Source of the DNA: Hsuehochloa calcarea
Taxonomy: Eukaryota > Streptophyta > Magnoliopsida > Poales > Poaceae
DNA length: 64,000 bases
Assembly: GCA_036346395.1 (NCBI GenBank)
Contig: CM070609.1
Location: 49,920,777 to 49,984,776 of the forward strand
Direction: 5' to 3'
Shown here: in pieces, positions 34,501 to 44,800 of the stretch
Layout: each line of letters begins with the position of its first letter
Position numbering within the stretch: the stretch's first letter is position 1
Translations under genes and position numbers: made by a program
Notes under the pieces: generated by a model
What the model was told of the DNA's origin: nothing
What the model saw: the letters and a program-made list of their open reading frames with translations, nothing else
Databases searched by the model: none

Positions 34501-35062
34501 TTATTTTTATATTGCTGAAAATTATTTCTAATCTTGAAAAATATTAATATAGGTCTAAAAATTCTATAACTTTTTGGAGTAGTTAAATAGGGTATTTGTA
34601 TCTTAAATAAAAATTTTCAACAAAAATTTATCTTTTCCTTGCTAACAGCATTTGATTTTTAATTACTAGATATTACAAAAATTAAATAGGGATTTTTAGA
34701 AAATAACAAATGGTGTTAAAAAATTATAGAAAATTTTTGAGAAATTATTTGAATTATTTTTATCTTAATAAAAATAATTCCAACATAAATTTATATTTTA
34801 TTTTTTGTACAATAATTAAATTTATTTTCTTGAATATAGGAAAAGCATTTTTAAATATCAGAAAATTACAGAAATTAATTAGAATTTTTATTTTTTCACT
34901 TTCAATCCAATTAAATAGCAGAAAACTCAATAAATTTTATTTTTAACTTTTAGAATTTAGGAAATTCAAGAAAAGCAATAAATCTCTTTTAAATTTCACA
35001 AAATCAAATAAAATAATACCTTTATTAATTTTATTTTGGTAACAGAACTTTGGGATGTTACA
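31594..35062 (-). mobile_element. Chromovirus-type solo LTR of a second family
   Basis: On the minus strand it runs TGTAACATCCCAAAG ... CTCCCGGGTCCGACA, 3.47 kb, with perfect duplication AGGTT (31589-31593 and 35063-35067). No gag, pol, primer site or partner LTR is present, so it is a solo LTR. Its start matches the Tekay-family LTRs of this window, and a block at about 32225-32320 aligns with them, but most of its length does not, so it is a distinct family. Positions 33600-34200 hold about four imperfect repeats around gagatcgggctcgccggagtt, and 34300-35000 is very AT-rich. Confidence 0.87.
33600..34215. repeat. Imperfect repeats of about 150-170 bp in the solo LTR
   Basis: Words such as gagatcgggctcgccggagtt, ggagttggagaagaaga and tgaatagaaatgtagagaatctc recur near 33620, 33775, 33950 and 34110. 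The array covers the part of the LTR just before its 34.2-35.0 kb AT-rich end. Confidence 0.75.
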
Positions 35063-35383
35063 AGGTTTCACCAGTGTGTTAGGATATGCAATAATAGTCC
35101 ATTCATTGGTGGTAAAAAAACAATCCAATTGCTCAAGCAGTGGATCCACTTACATGTTACTCCAGGTATAGCTACCACCTTTCGTCAATTTACACAACCC
35201 CAAGTTGCTAGTAATTGAGTTGAATATGATTACATCATTTAAATTTCCTCCCGGTCTGTTCCTATTATCTAGAGATTTGAAAAAATTGAAATATCCTAGC
35301 AGTAACCATTTACCGACTGCTTGGATGTCCATATTATTGAGTCAGTTTGCAAATTCATCCCGGAGATGATGTTATGTGGGGCA
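35063..35383 (-). pseudogene. L1-type LINE ORF2, endonuclease fragment
   Basis: The minus strand reads MDIQAVGKWLLLGYFNFFKS, LDNRNRPGGNLNDV, NSITSNLGLCKLTKGGSYTW, SNMQVDPLLEQLD and YPNTLVKPC. This is the apurinic-endonuclease-like domain of plant L1 ORF2, usually WLLLGDFN and RPGG. The catalytic Asp of GDFN reads Tyr (GYFN). The domain would nick target DNA to prime reverse transcription. It is cut at 35062 by a solo LTR (AGGTT) and at 35384 by a Tork/TAR-like copia (GGGCA), so its N-terminal half lies to the right of 42681 or is lost. Confidence 0.88.
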
Positions 35384-35647
35384 TGTTGAGTAACCGTCGC
35401 TAGCGAGTCCAGTCCGAGCGATTACCTCGTAAACAATATTAAAAAACGTAAGAACGAATCAAAAACACAATAATAGATTGATCACAGAGATATAAGAGGA
35501 CTTCAGGCTTCGCTTTATTACTTCTCAATATCGTGTTACAATGGTTGGGGGTCCCTCTCTATTTATAGCCTCTCGACCCTGCTAGGGTTTCCCATGGGCT
35601 GCCCATATATGGGCCGACTTCTGGGCCAGACCTAGAGTTTCTTAACA
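35384..35647 (-). repeat. 3' LTR of copia-2
   Basis: 264 bp, with a minus-strand TATA motif GGCTATAAATAGAG at about 35560. The purine tract CCAAAGGGGAG lies right beside it (35648-35658). Confidence 0.9.
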
Positions 35648-35883
35648 CTCCCCTTTGGGCACCCATTCTTACATGTACATGCCTCGTAAAAACTCTATAA
35701 AAATTCAGTGGGAAAAATTTAGAGAAATAGTACATGATATATATTCTACTGCATTGCACGAATTGCCTCATTAAAAACCTTAGCCGAGAAACTTCAGGAA
35801 AACTCGTCAAGGGAAAAAGAGTACAATCCACCCAATTTCATTTAATCTTTAGAATTTATTCTTTGGGTACTCGATCTTCGTGA

Positions 35884-36470
35884 TCAAGTTTTAATAAAGA
35901 GTTCGTGAAGATTCCCCCCTGAATTCTGCACTTCTCTAAGTCTCATCATTATAATTCCACGTATGTATCTTTCAAAGCTAGATGCTGGAAGTGACTTAGT
36001 GAATAAATATGTTAGATTTTCACATGACTTAGTATGCAATACTTTAATTTCGTCCATCTTTTGCAATTTGTGAGCATAAAAGAACTTGGGGTGGATATGC
36101 TTAGTGAGAGGACTCTTCACATAATCAATTTGCACTTGTGCAACACAAGCTGTATTATATTCATAGATAATAGTGGGGGTTTGCACGGTATTCAATCCAC
36201 ATGACTACTTGATGTGGTGAATCATCCGCCGAAGCCAAGAACATTCCCGTGCGGCTTCGTATAGTGCTATGATTTCCGAGTGGTTCGTCGAAGTATATAC
36301 AAGACTTTGCTTAGACGATTTCTATGAAATTGCAGTTCCACCACATATGAATACATAGCATATTTGTGACTTAGTCAGATATGGTCCGACAGTACCCAAA
36401 GATCTGCGTAGCTACCATGGTTAGGTCCTGGTTCTTTCTGTAGAATAGGTCAAGATCTTTGTTTTCTTGG
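35884..36470 (-). pseudogene. copia-2 RNase H
   Basis: The minus strand gives the last pol blocks: TPTIIYEYNTACVAQVQ (usually a D-N-A-C core), SPLTKHIHPKFFYAHKLQK, VLHTKSCENLTYLFTKSLP and FERYIRGIIMMRLRE. Upstream (36200-36420) stop-rich sequence still shows YFDEPLG- and EIIALYEA-like words of the catalytic region. The polyprotein ends just before the purine tract. The catalytic Asp of the DN motif reads E (YEYN), and the frame is broken, so it is inactive. Confidence 0.82.
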
Positions 36471-37490
36471 AGATATCGGAAGATGTCCTTTATTCCCTAC
36501 CAATGCCTTTTGGTAGGTTCTGCACTGTACCTTGCTAGCAGGTTCACTGCAAATGCAATGTCCGGTCTAGTACAGTTTGCTAGATACATGATTGCTCCTA
36601 ATGCACCTAGGTACGAGAATTCCAGTTCTAGGACTTCCTCCCCTTCTTCTTTAGGTCTGTACGGGTCATTGTCTTGCTTCAAGGATCTCCCGACTATCGG
36701 CACTTTCGAAGGTTATGCCTTTTCAAAGCCGAACCTTTCCAACACTTTCTGAGTATAGGTTGACTGATGTACTAGAATCCCTTCCGGGGTATGCTCAAGC
36801 TGCAAGCCTAGACAGTATTTGGTTTTATCCAAGTCTTTCACCTCGAACTCTAACTCCAGGTAAGAGCTTGCTTTCATAATATCTTCCATGGTCCCGATGA
36901 TATTCAGATCATCTACATACACTGAGATTATACAGAATCCATCCTGGGATCGCCGTATAAAAACATAGGGACAATTCTTATTGTTCGTGTAGCCTTTCTT
37001 GCAGAGAAGTCGCTCAAGCGATTATACCACATTCTGCCTGATTGCTTCGGTCCATACAAAGGACTTTCTCGAAAGGCACATCGCATATATTTCTATTTGC
37101 TCTGTCTTGGATCGGGACAGGGATGCCTTTAGGTACCTACATGTAAATGTCCGAATCTAAGTTCCCATAAAGTTATGCTGTTACCACATCCATCAATTTC
37201 ACTTTTAACTTCAAGTTTACTGCCATTGAGATTAAATATCTAAAGGGTGGTTTCACCCATGACCGGGGAATAGATTTCTTCATAAACAACTCCTGGATGT
37301 TGAGTGAAACCTTGTGCAATAAGCATTGATTTACTTTATTATTTTTATTTCTCTTTCGAACAAATACCCACTTATGCCCTACGAGGTGCACATGGGGAGG
37401 CGTGCGGCTTACATGCCCAAATACCTCTATTTTATTCAGAGATAATAATTCTGCTTCTATTGCCTTTTCCAATCTTTCCAATCTGATCTT
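36471..37490 (-). pseudogene. copia-2 reverse transcriptase
   Basis: Minus-strand blocks: MERLEKAIEAELLSLNK with EVFGHVSRTPPHV, HKWVFVRKRN and RYLISMAVNLKLKVKLMDVV (first catalytic Asp region, 37190-37480), QNGFCIISVYVDDLNIIGT-like sequence with YVDD near 36915, YLELEFEVKDLDKTKYCLG, and YLANCTRPDIAFAVNLLARY (36500-36600). Stops at about 37170 and 36710 and a shift around 37070 separate them. The order and spacing are normal for copia RT. Confidence 0.85.
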
Positions 37491-38078
37491 TTCTTACATT
37501 CAGGAGCGATGCAGGCTCTGGATCAAGATTGATGATTGTGACAATTTTCTTTACAAAATAAATATCGACATTGGCTGTTATTCTATTCATAGATTCTCAT
37601 GTGGTCATATAATTTATAGCTATTTCTTCATGGGGCGATACTTCTAGTGCTTCTACTTGCTTACCACTGCTTTCAATTGTGGGAGCAAGTCCCTTAAGTT
37701 TTTCAGCTCCGATGTGTGCGCACACATCCATGCTGATGTTTCTCTCTGTGAATATTCAAACTGGTATGCCTTTTACTAAAGGTTCCATCTTGGTGCCAGT
37801 CTCAACTGGTTCCCCTTCCGTTGTGGGAGCTTGTTGATCGGCTTTGTCAAGTCTTTCTTATCCTTTTCGCCAAGCGTCCCTTGTTACTTGGGATTCGAGG
37901 GCGGAGTTCTCGCCCTTTATTCTCGAGGCCTTTGGACGGGATTAGGATACATTCATTTTTCTTTGGTATTTCAACCTCCGGCGCATTGCATGCGTACCAC
38001 ATGCGACTTGGTCACGCTCTTCAAATCACTAAAGCGGTCTTGCGGTTGATTCGCTAATGTTTGCAAATCAATTATCTT
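37490..38078 (-). other. copia-2 linker between integrase and RT
   Basis: This stretch has no clean open frame on the minus strand. It falls where the variable linker of copia pol lies. Open frames on the plus strand here (for example 37821-38057) are antisense shadows without family features. Confidence 0.5.
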
Positions 38079-39265
38079 CTAGACTTCTCTATTTGTGTCA
38101 CTAGTGTGCGGGTCATGTGCATGGATTCCCGTGTCTCGCCACGTCAGTTCTCGATATTTTTCATCATGGGGTTGATTTCCTTCCCCTAATGACGGGAAAC
38201 TATTCTCATCAAATATCTTTGTCGTGGCGGTCAGATGCAAATGTCCATCATGGGGTCCAGATACGAATATGGATCTTCGCCTCATAACCAACGATATCCG
38301 GACTTTCGAGAGAGGACCCATTGCGTCAATGCGGTGGTGGTATAGGTACATAAACCTTGCAACCAAACCTTCAAGATGGGAGATTTTCGGTGCTGACCCT
38401 TGCGCTAGTTGCATAGGTGAATGGATGTTATATGCTAATGGTCAAAAATTGATGAGAGTTGCTGTGTGTAGGATCGCGTGTCCCCAACACGTAGTTGGTA
38501 AATTACAATTCTGCAAGAGCGGTCGGGCAATAAATTTAATTCTTTTAATTAATACATTTGCTAGTCCATTTTGGGTGTGGACGTGTGGTATAGAATACTC
38601 AACGCTAATTCCCATTGCCATACAATAATCATCAAATGCCTTTGAAGTAAATTCTCCGTTGTCCATCCTAATGGACTTCACATGATGATCGTGAAATTAT
38701 TCTTAATCTTAATTATCTGCGAGATCAGCTTTGTAAAAGCGTGGTTTCTCGAGACAATAAGCATACATGCGACCATTTCGAGGAATCATCGATGAGCACC
38801 ATAAGTACCTAAATGGCCCCGACAGAGGTCAGATAGGACCAGAATGTCTCCTCGGATACTGACCCAGAATGCAGGATTTCATCCTTTACTTTGAGTAGAG
38901 GGTCTAGTAATCATTTTCCTGGCTTTGCGCAGATACACGAAATCTTTCGATTTAGGAAATTTCTCATCATTCTAAGACCGGGTGGCCTAATCTATCATGC
39001 GAGAGACAGAAAAGTTTAGAGCTTCTAAAAGTTATTTTCAGGACAATATAAGCTGCAGGTGCCTTAATGTGAGTGTAGTATAGCCCAGATTCATACGAAG
39101 GAAGTCTTTCTAATACCCTTTTTCCATTTTTCTCGCGCTTTGTAATGAGTAGGTATTCCTTACCATACTCTTCTTCAGTCTCTACGTGGTTAGCGCAAAT
39201 ATCTTTAAAGCTTAAGAGAGTCCTAGTAGATTCTGAGTACAATAAGGCTTCTTCAAAGGCCAATG
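38079..39265 (-). pseudogene. copia-2 integrase
   Basis: The pre-integrase end ESGLYYTHIKAP and the start of the zinc finger LSHDRLGHP are at 38967-39100. The core shows SIRMDNGEFTSKAFDDYC with the second catalytic Asp (38640-38680), then QNGLANVLIKRIKFIARPL (38500-38560), where the usual ES/EA of the third acidic site reads NV, and CWGHAILHTATLI. Further blocks HLEGLVARFMYLYHHRIDAM and FDENSFPSLGEG (38080-38410) belong to the C-terminal part. Between 38690 and 38960 the first catalytic segment is too degraded to align. Confidence 0.82.
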
Positions 39266-39450
39266 TTGTGCCAATCAGGAGTATAATTGTGGCTCTTCTT
39301 GAGCCTATTACACAAGTATCACTGCCTGTGATTGCCGTAAGACTACCAGCATTCTTGCTGATCGACTAGAAATTTTTTGTCTCTCTTAATATGGTATTCG
39401 TTATGCCGCTGTCTGCTAAGCACACTTCCTCCATAGGGCGCCACACGCGT
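39264..39450 (-). pseudogene. copia-2 aspartic protease
   Basis: The minus strand reads EEVCLADSGITNTILRETK, the protease active site in the CLADS-TTHTIL form seen in Tork/TAR elements, followed after a stop at about 39368 by AGSLTAITGSDTCVIGSGRA-like sequence and GTTLAFEEALLYSESTRTLL leading into the integrase. It would process Gag-Pol. The (AT)n tract immediately upstream separates it from gag and has probably expanded inside pol. Confidence 0.78.
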
Positions 39451-39452
39451 TT

Positions 39453-39454
<2 letters not shown>

Positions 39455-39495
<41 letters not shown>
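39455..39495. repeat. (AT)n microsatellite, about 41 bp
   Basis: An uninterrupted AT dinucleotide run within copia-2 between protease and gag. Antisense and sense frames through it give the artificial repeat Ile-Tyr. Confidence 0.95.
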
Positions 39496-39499
<4 letters not shown>

Positions 39500-39659
39500 A
39501 TTTATTAATATGGGTAGGAAGCAATCCACACACAAAGGTAAAATACTTTAAAACAGAACACAATTTGCTATTAATTTGGGAAAAAGTCGTGCGGGACTCA
39601 TAATAAGAATTTATTGCTATGCTCTCCTAGAGCTTACAACCATTATTCAAAATTAATGT

Positions 39660-40900
39660 TCTCTCATAAACATAAATTGCAAATGACTATGAAATCTAAG
39701 TGCAATACGTGCACTAGATCGAACCAGCAAAGAAGGAAGAAACTTCTTCCTAAATATGTGCCATGTCTATCTTCTCTTCGTCGGCAACTACAGCTGCTGC
39801 TGCTGCAATGCCCAAAAAAGGTGTGGTGGGGGCTGCTACATGGCTGTCCACATCCATGGGTGCATCCCATGAGTGTGGATCCTCTATGCCTGCAATGGCG
39901 AGGTGTGTCTCATGCTATCATTTGCCCTTCTTCTTAGCCTGGAAGGCATCGATTACATGCTACGGCTTACGGCAAACATGTGACCAATGTCCCCAAGTGC
40001 CGCGTTTGTAGCAACTTTGGTTCTGTTGACCATAGGGCTTCTCATCGCGTTTCTTTTGTTCGCCCTTCTTGGCTTGGGCATTCTTCTTGGTTTTGCGACC
40101 CATGACCTTACCCTTCCTGCCTCTTTCTGTTGAGTGAGCCTTCCTTACCTTATAGCTGCTTGCGTTGACTTCATGGCCAACTTTGCTACTAGGCGACTGT
40201 GAGATGTAGTTCTTTTGGAGAACATCATCTTGAGCTTTCGCAACTTGCATGATGTCAATCAGTTCAGCATACTCCTTATAGCCATCCTGACGACAGTTGC
40301 GTGCAGATTGCACCAGGTTTGGGTGGAAGGTAGAGAGGATTTTTTCTATCTTCTGCTCGTCTGTGGTTAAATTACCACAGAGTTGAAGACTTGTACAAAT
40401 TCTGTGCAATGCAGAGTTGTACTCCCCATAGTCTTGTAGTTAGCAAAACGTAGTCGGTTCCAATCCTGCTCTGCCCGAGGAAGGATGGTGTACTTTAGCT
40501 TCTCGAGCCGCTTCTTTAGTGCGGTCCATAAAGCTAGCGCATTCTTTTCTGCCATATACTCATTCTTGAGCGTTAGGCAAAGATGATGTAAGAGTAAATG
40601 AAGTGCTTGATCATTCTCCTCAGCGGTTGGAGTGACGTCCTACAGGGGGGCCAGTCCAATAGCAGCACAGAGCTTCTTGGCTCCAAGTATAATTTCGACA
40701 TCTGATGCCCAAGTCAGGTACTTGTGACCATGCTGGGCCAGTTCTTCGAACTCCCAGTTTGTAATGCCAATCATCTGCATATTCATACAAAAAGTGCATA
40801 AGATTACTACAGGTAATTTGCGTAAAATGGTCACAAATATTCTCATAATGTTCCCGTATTTTCTATGCATTTTTCAGACTTTACTGCTATTTTTAAAGAT
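39660..40900 (-). pseudogene. copia-2 gag
   Basis: Minus-strand blocks: MIGITNWEFEELAQHGHKYLTW (near 40780), YMAEKNALALWTALKKRLEK and LPRAEQDWNRLRFANYKTM (40440-40560), LTTDEQKIEKILSTFHPNLV (40330), a Lys/Arg-rich segment (40020-40150) and the zinc knuckle CYKRGTWGHWSHVC (about 40000). The second knuckle cysteine reads Arg (CGC for TGC). Two or three stops and shifts interrupt the protein. The start is likely near 40790, downstream of the GC-rich leader. Gag would bind RNA and form particles. Confidence 0.82.
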
Positions 40901-41159
40901 TAAGAGCACTATAAATAGTCACAAATAATCAAACATAGTAAATACAGCACATAAATTGCATAGAAATAATAATAACAAGGTGAAATATACTTCAAATGCA
41001 AAAACCAATTTAAAATTTGAATTCCCAAGGCCCTTTTCTACCAGAATCTGAATTTTTGGCGAATTCTGCAATTTCCAGGGGCTAAAACACGAAAATTTCA
41101 GTTCAGAGAAAATTTTCGTGTAATTTTCAGATTTCCAGAGGGGTTTTTTTTTTTGCAAA

Positions 41160-42395
41160 AGTTCCTTATTCGCGAAAGAATTTTGTAATTTTTAGAATTC
41201 TAAGGGTCTTTTTTTTTTGCAAAAATTCAGTATTTTTTAATTTTAAGTTTCTTTTTCTTTTTTTCTTCTTCCCGGGAGGGCTGGCCATGCCGATGTCCCG
41301 TTCGGCCCATACGGCCTTCCTACCCGGCCCAAGCGCTAGAGGCCATAAGCCCGGGGGGGGGGGATTAGGGTTCCCCCCGATCCGTTCCTCTCGGCGGTGG
41401 AGGCGCCCTCGAGTTGGGGCCGAACGGGCGCGCTCCGAGTAGCGGGCGGCTCCACAGGGGGTGCGGTTGGAGGTGCGGCACCGTGCGGGGCGGCGCGGTG
41501 GCTCTGCTTCAAGGTGGTGCCAGGCCATGGTGGCTCAAGGGTGGAGGTAGCGCGGTGGTGCGGTGGCGCAGGCGTCTTGGTGCCGGTGGCTCGTGCTTGA
41601 GCGTGCCGCGGGCGTGGCTCGTGGAGTGGTTCGCGGCCATGGCGGCGCTCCGGCACCGCATGGCCGGAAGTGGCGCTGAAAGGTGGAGGTGGCCGGCCGG
41701 CGCGGCGGTCCCGGCAGCGTGGCAGCCAACGGGTGGCGGTGCCGTGTGGATCTGGCGCCGATGCTACCTCCCCTACCCCTTTTTTTTCTTCGGGAGGTGC
41801 CGATGCGCCCATGCGGGGGTTTCGGCCGTGCGGGCGACTGTGGGCGGGGCGGTGGCTTCAAGCAGACCGGGAGACGGGGGCGGCTGTGGGCGGGGCGCGG
41901 CTTTAGTGCTGCTTTATGGCTAGCGCGCGCGGCGTCAGACTCCAGTGTTGCTTCATGCTTAGCGTGCATGGCTCCAGGCCGGCGCTACGCGATGCGGCTT
42001 CGGGCCGACTGCCATGCGCGGGGAAAAAATTCTTTGCATACTGTTCATCTGAAAACACTATTCATGCAATACTGTTTATGCGGCTACTGTTTATGCGTGT
42101 ACTGTTGATGTGTCCACCTATCGGCTTTTGCTGGCGACTTCAAGTCGGCTCGCAGTAGATTAGAACGATTTTGCAAATTCAATCTACAGTACAATCGACA
42201 TCCAATCTTTCATACAATCTACCGATCGATATTGTCTCGACGACTTCAAGTCGGCTCGCGGTAGATTAGAACGGATTTGCACCATAGAAAACCAATCTAG
42301 AAAGCAAATTTGCAGAATTGAAAGCGATCTAGAAAATACGATTCAATTTACGAGTGTCGTTCATCGACAGTTACCTTTCGATGCGAGGAGAGTCG
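41160..42395 (-). other. GC-rich leader of copia-2
   Basis: The sequence between primer site and gag. Positions 41280-42000 are extremely G-rich on the plus strand (runs such as gggggggggg near 41355, and ggtggcgcaggcg-like words), giving long open frames in almost every frame (for example 41812-41336 minus and 41414-41923 plus). These Ala/Gly/Arg/Pro-rich products match no family that I know and are best explained by base composition. Positions 42120-42360 contain a duplicated gcgacttcaagtcggctcgc-gtagattagaac segment (42130-42170 and 42238-42272). Confidence 0.6.
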
Positions 42396-42398
42396 ATC

Positions 42399-42410
42399 GT
42401 GCTGATAACG
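42399..42410 (-). promoter_or_regulatory. Primer binding site of copia-2
   Basis: CGTTATCAGCAC directly after the 5' LTR on the minus strand, a variant primer site common in Tork-like copia elements. Confidence 0.75.
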
Positions 42411-42681
42411 TGTTGAGTAACCGTCGCTGGCGAGTCCAGTCCGAGCGATTACCTCGTAAACAATATTTAGAAACGTAAGAACGAATCAAGAACACAAGAA
42501 CACAACAATAGATTGAACACAGAGATATGAGAGGACTTCAGGCTTCGCTTTATTGCTTCTCAAAATCGTGTTACAATGGTTGGGGTCCCTCTGTATTTAT
42601 AGCCTCTTAACCCTGCTAGGGTTTCCAATGGGGTGCCCATATACGAGCCGGCTTATGGGCCGGACCCAGAGTTTCTTAACA
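42411..42681 (-). repeat. 5' LTR of copia-2
   Basis: 271 bp, paired with 35384-35647. Minus-strand TATA motif GCTATAAATACAG at 42594. Followed by GGGCA. Confidence 0.9.
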
Positions 42682-42732
42682 GGGCATACCTTATCGTCGT
42701 CGTGGTGGACGTTGGCGTGCGTCAAATCAAGC
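42682..42732 (-). other. Short LINE-side stub
   Basis: The first five bases are the copia-2 duplication. The remaining 46 bp lie where the LINE endonuclease N-terminus should continue (a YAP-like reading across the junction is possible), but they are too short to confirm. The Reina-like LTR starts right after. Confidence 0.35.
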
Positions 42733-43105
42733 TGTGGAACAGCCGGCTTTAGGATATGAATTACATGGAGACTTTATCTCCAAGTTAAATATGATATTTC
42801 CTTTTATTTGAATGGATTCGGTTAAGGAGACTAGCTCCATATTTGGATAATTGAGATTATCTCAATCTCTTATATTTGGTTAGATCAATTCGTCTGGCTC
42901 TGTTTAAGGGGCTGGCTTGTTATTTTGGTTTAGATAATAAAAAACACAAAACTTCTCAATTTCCATGTCTCTCTTCTCCCACTCCTGAAACCCTAATTAT
43001 CTCCCTACCGCCGAACAAGTTGTCGCCAAGGCTCCTTGTTGTATGACTTATTGGCCGAAACCACCAGTAAATCACTGCTACAACCTATGCTATCCGAGTC
43101 ATACT
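42733..43105 (+). repeat. 5' LTR of the Reina-like element (approximate)
   Basis: It starts TGTGGAACAGCCGG. It has an A-rich promoter-downstream part (aataaaaaacacaaaactt) and a leader-like CTCCCACTCCTGAAACCC. The right edge is inferred from the primer site and may be off by a few bases because no second LTR is available. Confidence 0.65.
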
Positions 43106-43109
43106 AATC

Positions 43110-43123
43110 TGGTATCAAAGCCA
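43110..43123 (+). promoter_or_regulatory. Primer binding site of the Reina-like element
   Basis: TGGTATCAAAGCCA is close to the initiator-tRNA-Met primer site and lies 16-30 bases upstream of the presumed gag ATG at 43139. Confidence 0.85.
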
Positions 43124-43138
43124 CTACCGACCGCATCC

Positions 43139-44400
43139 ATGTCGGGATCCGAAGAAGCTAGCGACGAGGTCTCCATGGTGCAAATCATGCAGTCCATCCA
43201 GGCAATAACAATGCACATGGAAGGGATGCACTAGTAGATGGGCGACATCGCTAATCGTCTGACGGCCGTCGAGAAGCGTCCTACAGTAGACCTCCCGGGA
43301 CTATTGCAGCCACCATTTGGCTCACGCCCGTGGGCTGCTCCGGCAATTTTTTCGCCCAAGGGCCAAACGTCATCCTTGCCATCCACCACCACCACCGCCG
43401 CTCCCGCTCACCATCACCTCTTCGCCACCACCGCTGCCACAGCCACTTCCGTCCCCACCTACACCATTTCCACATACCCTACCATCCATATCCCATCCAC
43501 ACCAACCATATATATGAACCTGCCGACCGCACCACCTTATCTCCCTACCCAATTCCCGCCCCTTCCCCAAGATCATCACCACCACCTTCCCGCCACCTTT
43601 TCGCAATCGCCACAACTAGATCACAACACTCCACTTGGCTTTCTGTGCTACCACAAGCTTGAATTCAATACCTATGCTGGCAAAAGATGATCCCTTGGCG
43701 TGGATCGATCGCTACGAATAATTATTCCGAGGTAAATGAAAGGTTGAATCAGATAAGGTGTTGCTGGCTTCATATCACCTTACTAGCATTGCTCAGCATT
43801 GGTACTACCAATTGGAGCGTGACACCGGCATCCCGTTGTGGGCTCGCCTGTAGGAATTGTGCCACCTATGGTTTGGACCCCCGATCCGGAGCAACCCACT
43901 AGGTGCATTGGCTCGTTTGCCCTTCGGCAACGACATCCAGGAGTACATCGACAAATTATAGGACTCCTATGCCGCATGAATGCCCTAACAACAACGCACC
44001 AGATGCGGCTCTTCACATATGGCCTTCCGGATCAGCTACACATCGACATCGAGCTACAAAATCTGACCAATCTTCAAGTCGCCATGATTCTGGCCTGCAC
44101 ATACGAACTTCAAACGAAGACTGCACCGACTCCAACACCGCCAAGAGTGGTTGCACGCGGTCCCGCCCCTCAGGATGGTAGCGCCCGTCCACCTCATTTC
44201 CTACCGTCCCACGGCCGCAGGCATTAGGTGGTGTGCCAGCAACACCCTACCTCCCACAACACAGCCGGGCCTCCCCCTCCGCCACCTCACGCTAGCTGAG
44301 ATGACCTAGCGCTGCAACCAGGACCATTGCTTCCACTACGACGAACAATATGTTTGTGCACATTGTTGTCAGCGCCTATTTTATATTGAGGTTGAGGAAT
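43139..44400 (+). pseudogene. Reina-like gag
   Basis: Gag opens at 43139 (MSGSEEASDEVSMVQIMQS). Two consecutive TAG codons at 43231-43236 interrupt it before MGDIANRLTAVEKRP; CAG codons are expected there. A Pro/Thr/His-rich segment (43360-43640) leads to the retrotransposon gag core: KLEFNTYAGK, DPLAWIDRYEQ and LLASYHLTSIAQHWYYQLE (43650-43820), RLPFGNDIQEYIDKF (43915) and LLCRMNALTTTHQMRLFTYG through ILACTYE (43965-44110). A cysteine-rich CCHC-like segment is near 44310-44375. Frame shifts at about 43645, 43690 and 43840 complete the decay. Confidence 0.82.
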
Positions 44401-44439
44401 ATGACATAGACGACATGTTGGACGATAACACGGGAGAAC

Positions 44440-44800
44440 CAGATAGCACCCCAACAGTGTTTCTTCACGCGCTCACCAGCTTGTGGAGCATCCATGCCAA
44501 TGACACCATGCAACTCTATGTCACTATTGGCTCCATCGATTTCGTTGCACTCCTCGACTCTGGCCCCACCCATAACTTCATTAGCGGGAGCATGGGGGTT
44601 TGTGCCGGGGACTACCCCTGTACATTACCGGTGAGCACTTCACGATGGACGGTCTCGCAATTCCATTCAATGGCTTCAACATTGTCCTTGGGGTCCAGTG
44701 GCTCTGCACACTCGAGCCCATCCTTTGGGATTTTGACAATCTTTGCATGCCATTTTGGTGAAACGGCCGCCACATTACTTGGGTTGGCATCGCTACTCCA
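44440..44800 (+). pseudogene. Reina-like aspartic protease
   Basis: The frame starting at 44415 gives QLYVTIGSIDFVALLDSGPT followed by HNFIS, the retropepsin active site in the form typical of Reina elements (LLDSGSTHNFI). A further block in another frame (about 44660-44760) matches the GFNIVLGVQWL and PILWDF sequence that normally follows. The protease would mature Gag-Pol. It is disrupted by at least two frame changes before the RT. Confidence 0.8.

Larger units (their letters stand above)
35384..42681 (-). mobile_element. Tork/TAR-like Ty1-copia retrotransposon (copia-2)
   Basis: 7.3 kb on the minus strand. LTRs lie at 35384-35647 and 42411-42681 (TGTTGAGTAACCGTCG...TTTCTTAACA), with perfect duplication GGGCA (35379-35383 and 42682-42686), primer site GTTATCAGCACG (a variant typical of Tork-type copia) and a purine tract before the 3' LTR. 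Order gag, protease, integrase, RT, RNase H. Protease CLADSGITNTIL and RNase H end TKHIHPKFFY fit the Tork/TAR group. All genes are interrupted by stops or shifts. A GC-rich leader of about 1.1 kb precedes gag. Confidence 0.92.

Noticed and set aside
16096..35062. A single large gypsy element from 16096 to 35062
   Set aside because: Ends and duplications do not match each other (TTGCT versus AGGTT), orientations are opposite, and LINE sequence lies between, so these are two separate solo LTRs.
41336..41923. Overlapping 158- and 169-codon frames on opposite strands
   Set aside because: They lie in the GC-rich leader of copia-2. The Ala/Pro/Arg- or Gly/Ala-rich products have no domain, so base composition is the simpler explanation.
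43281..43690. Gly/Trp/Arg-rich minus-strand frames
   Set aside because: Antisense of the Pro/Thr/His-rich segment of the Reina-like gag.
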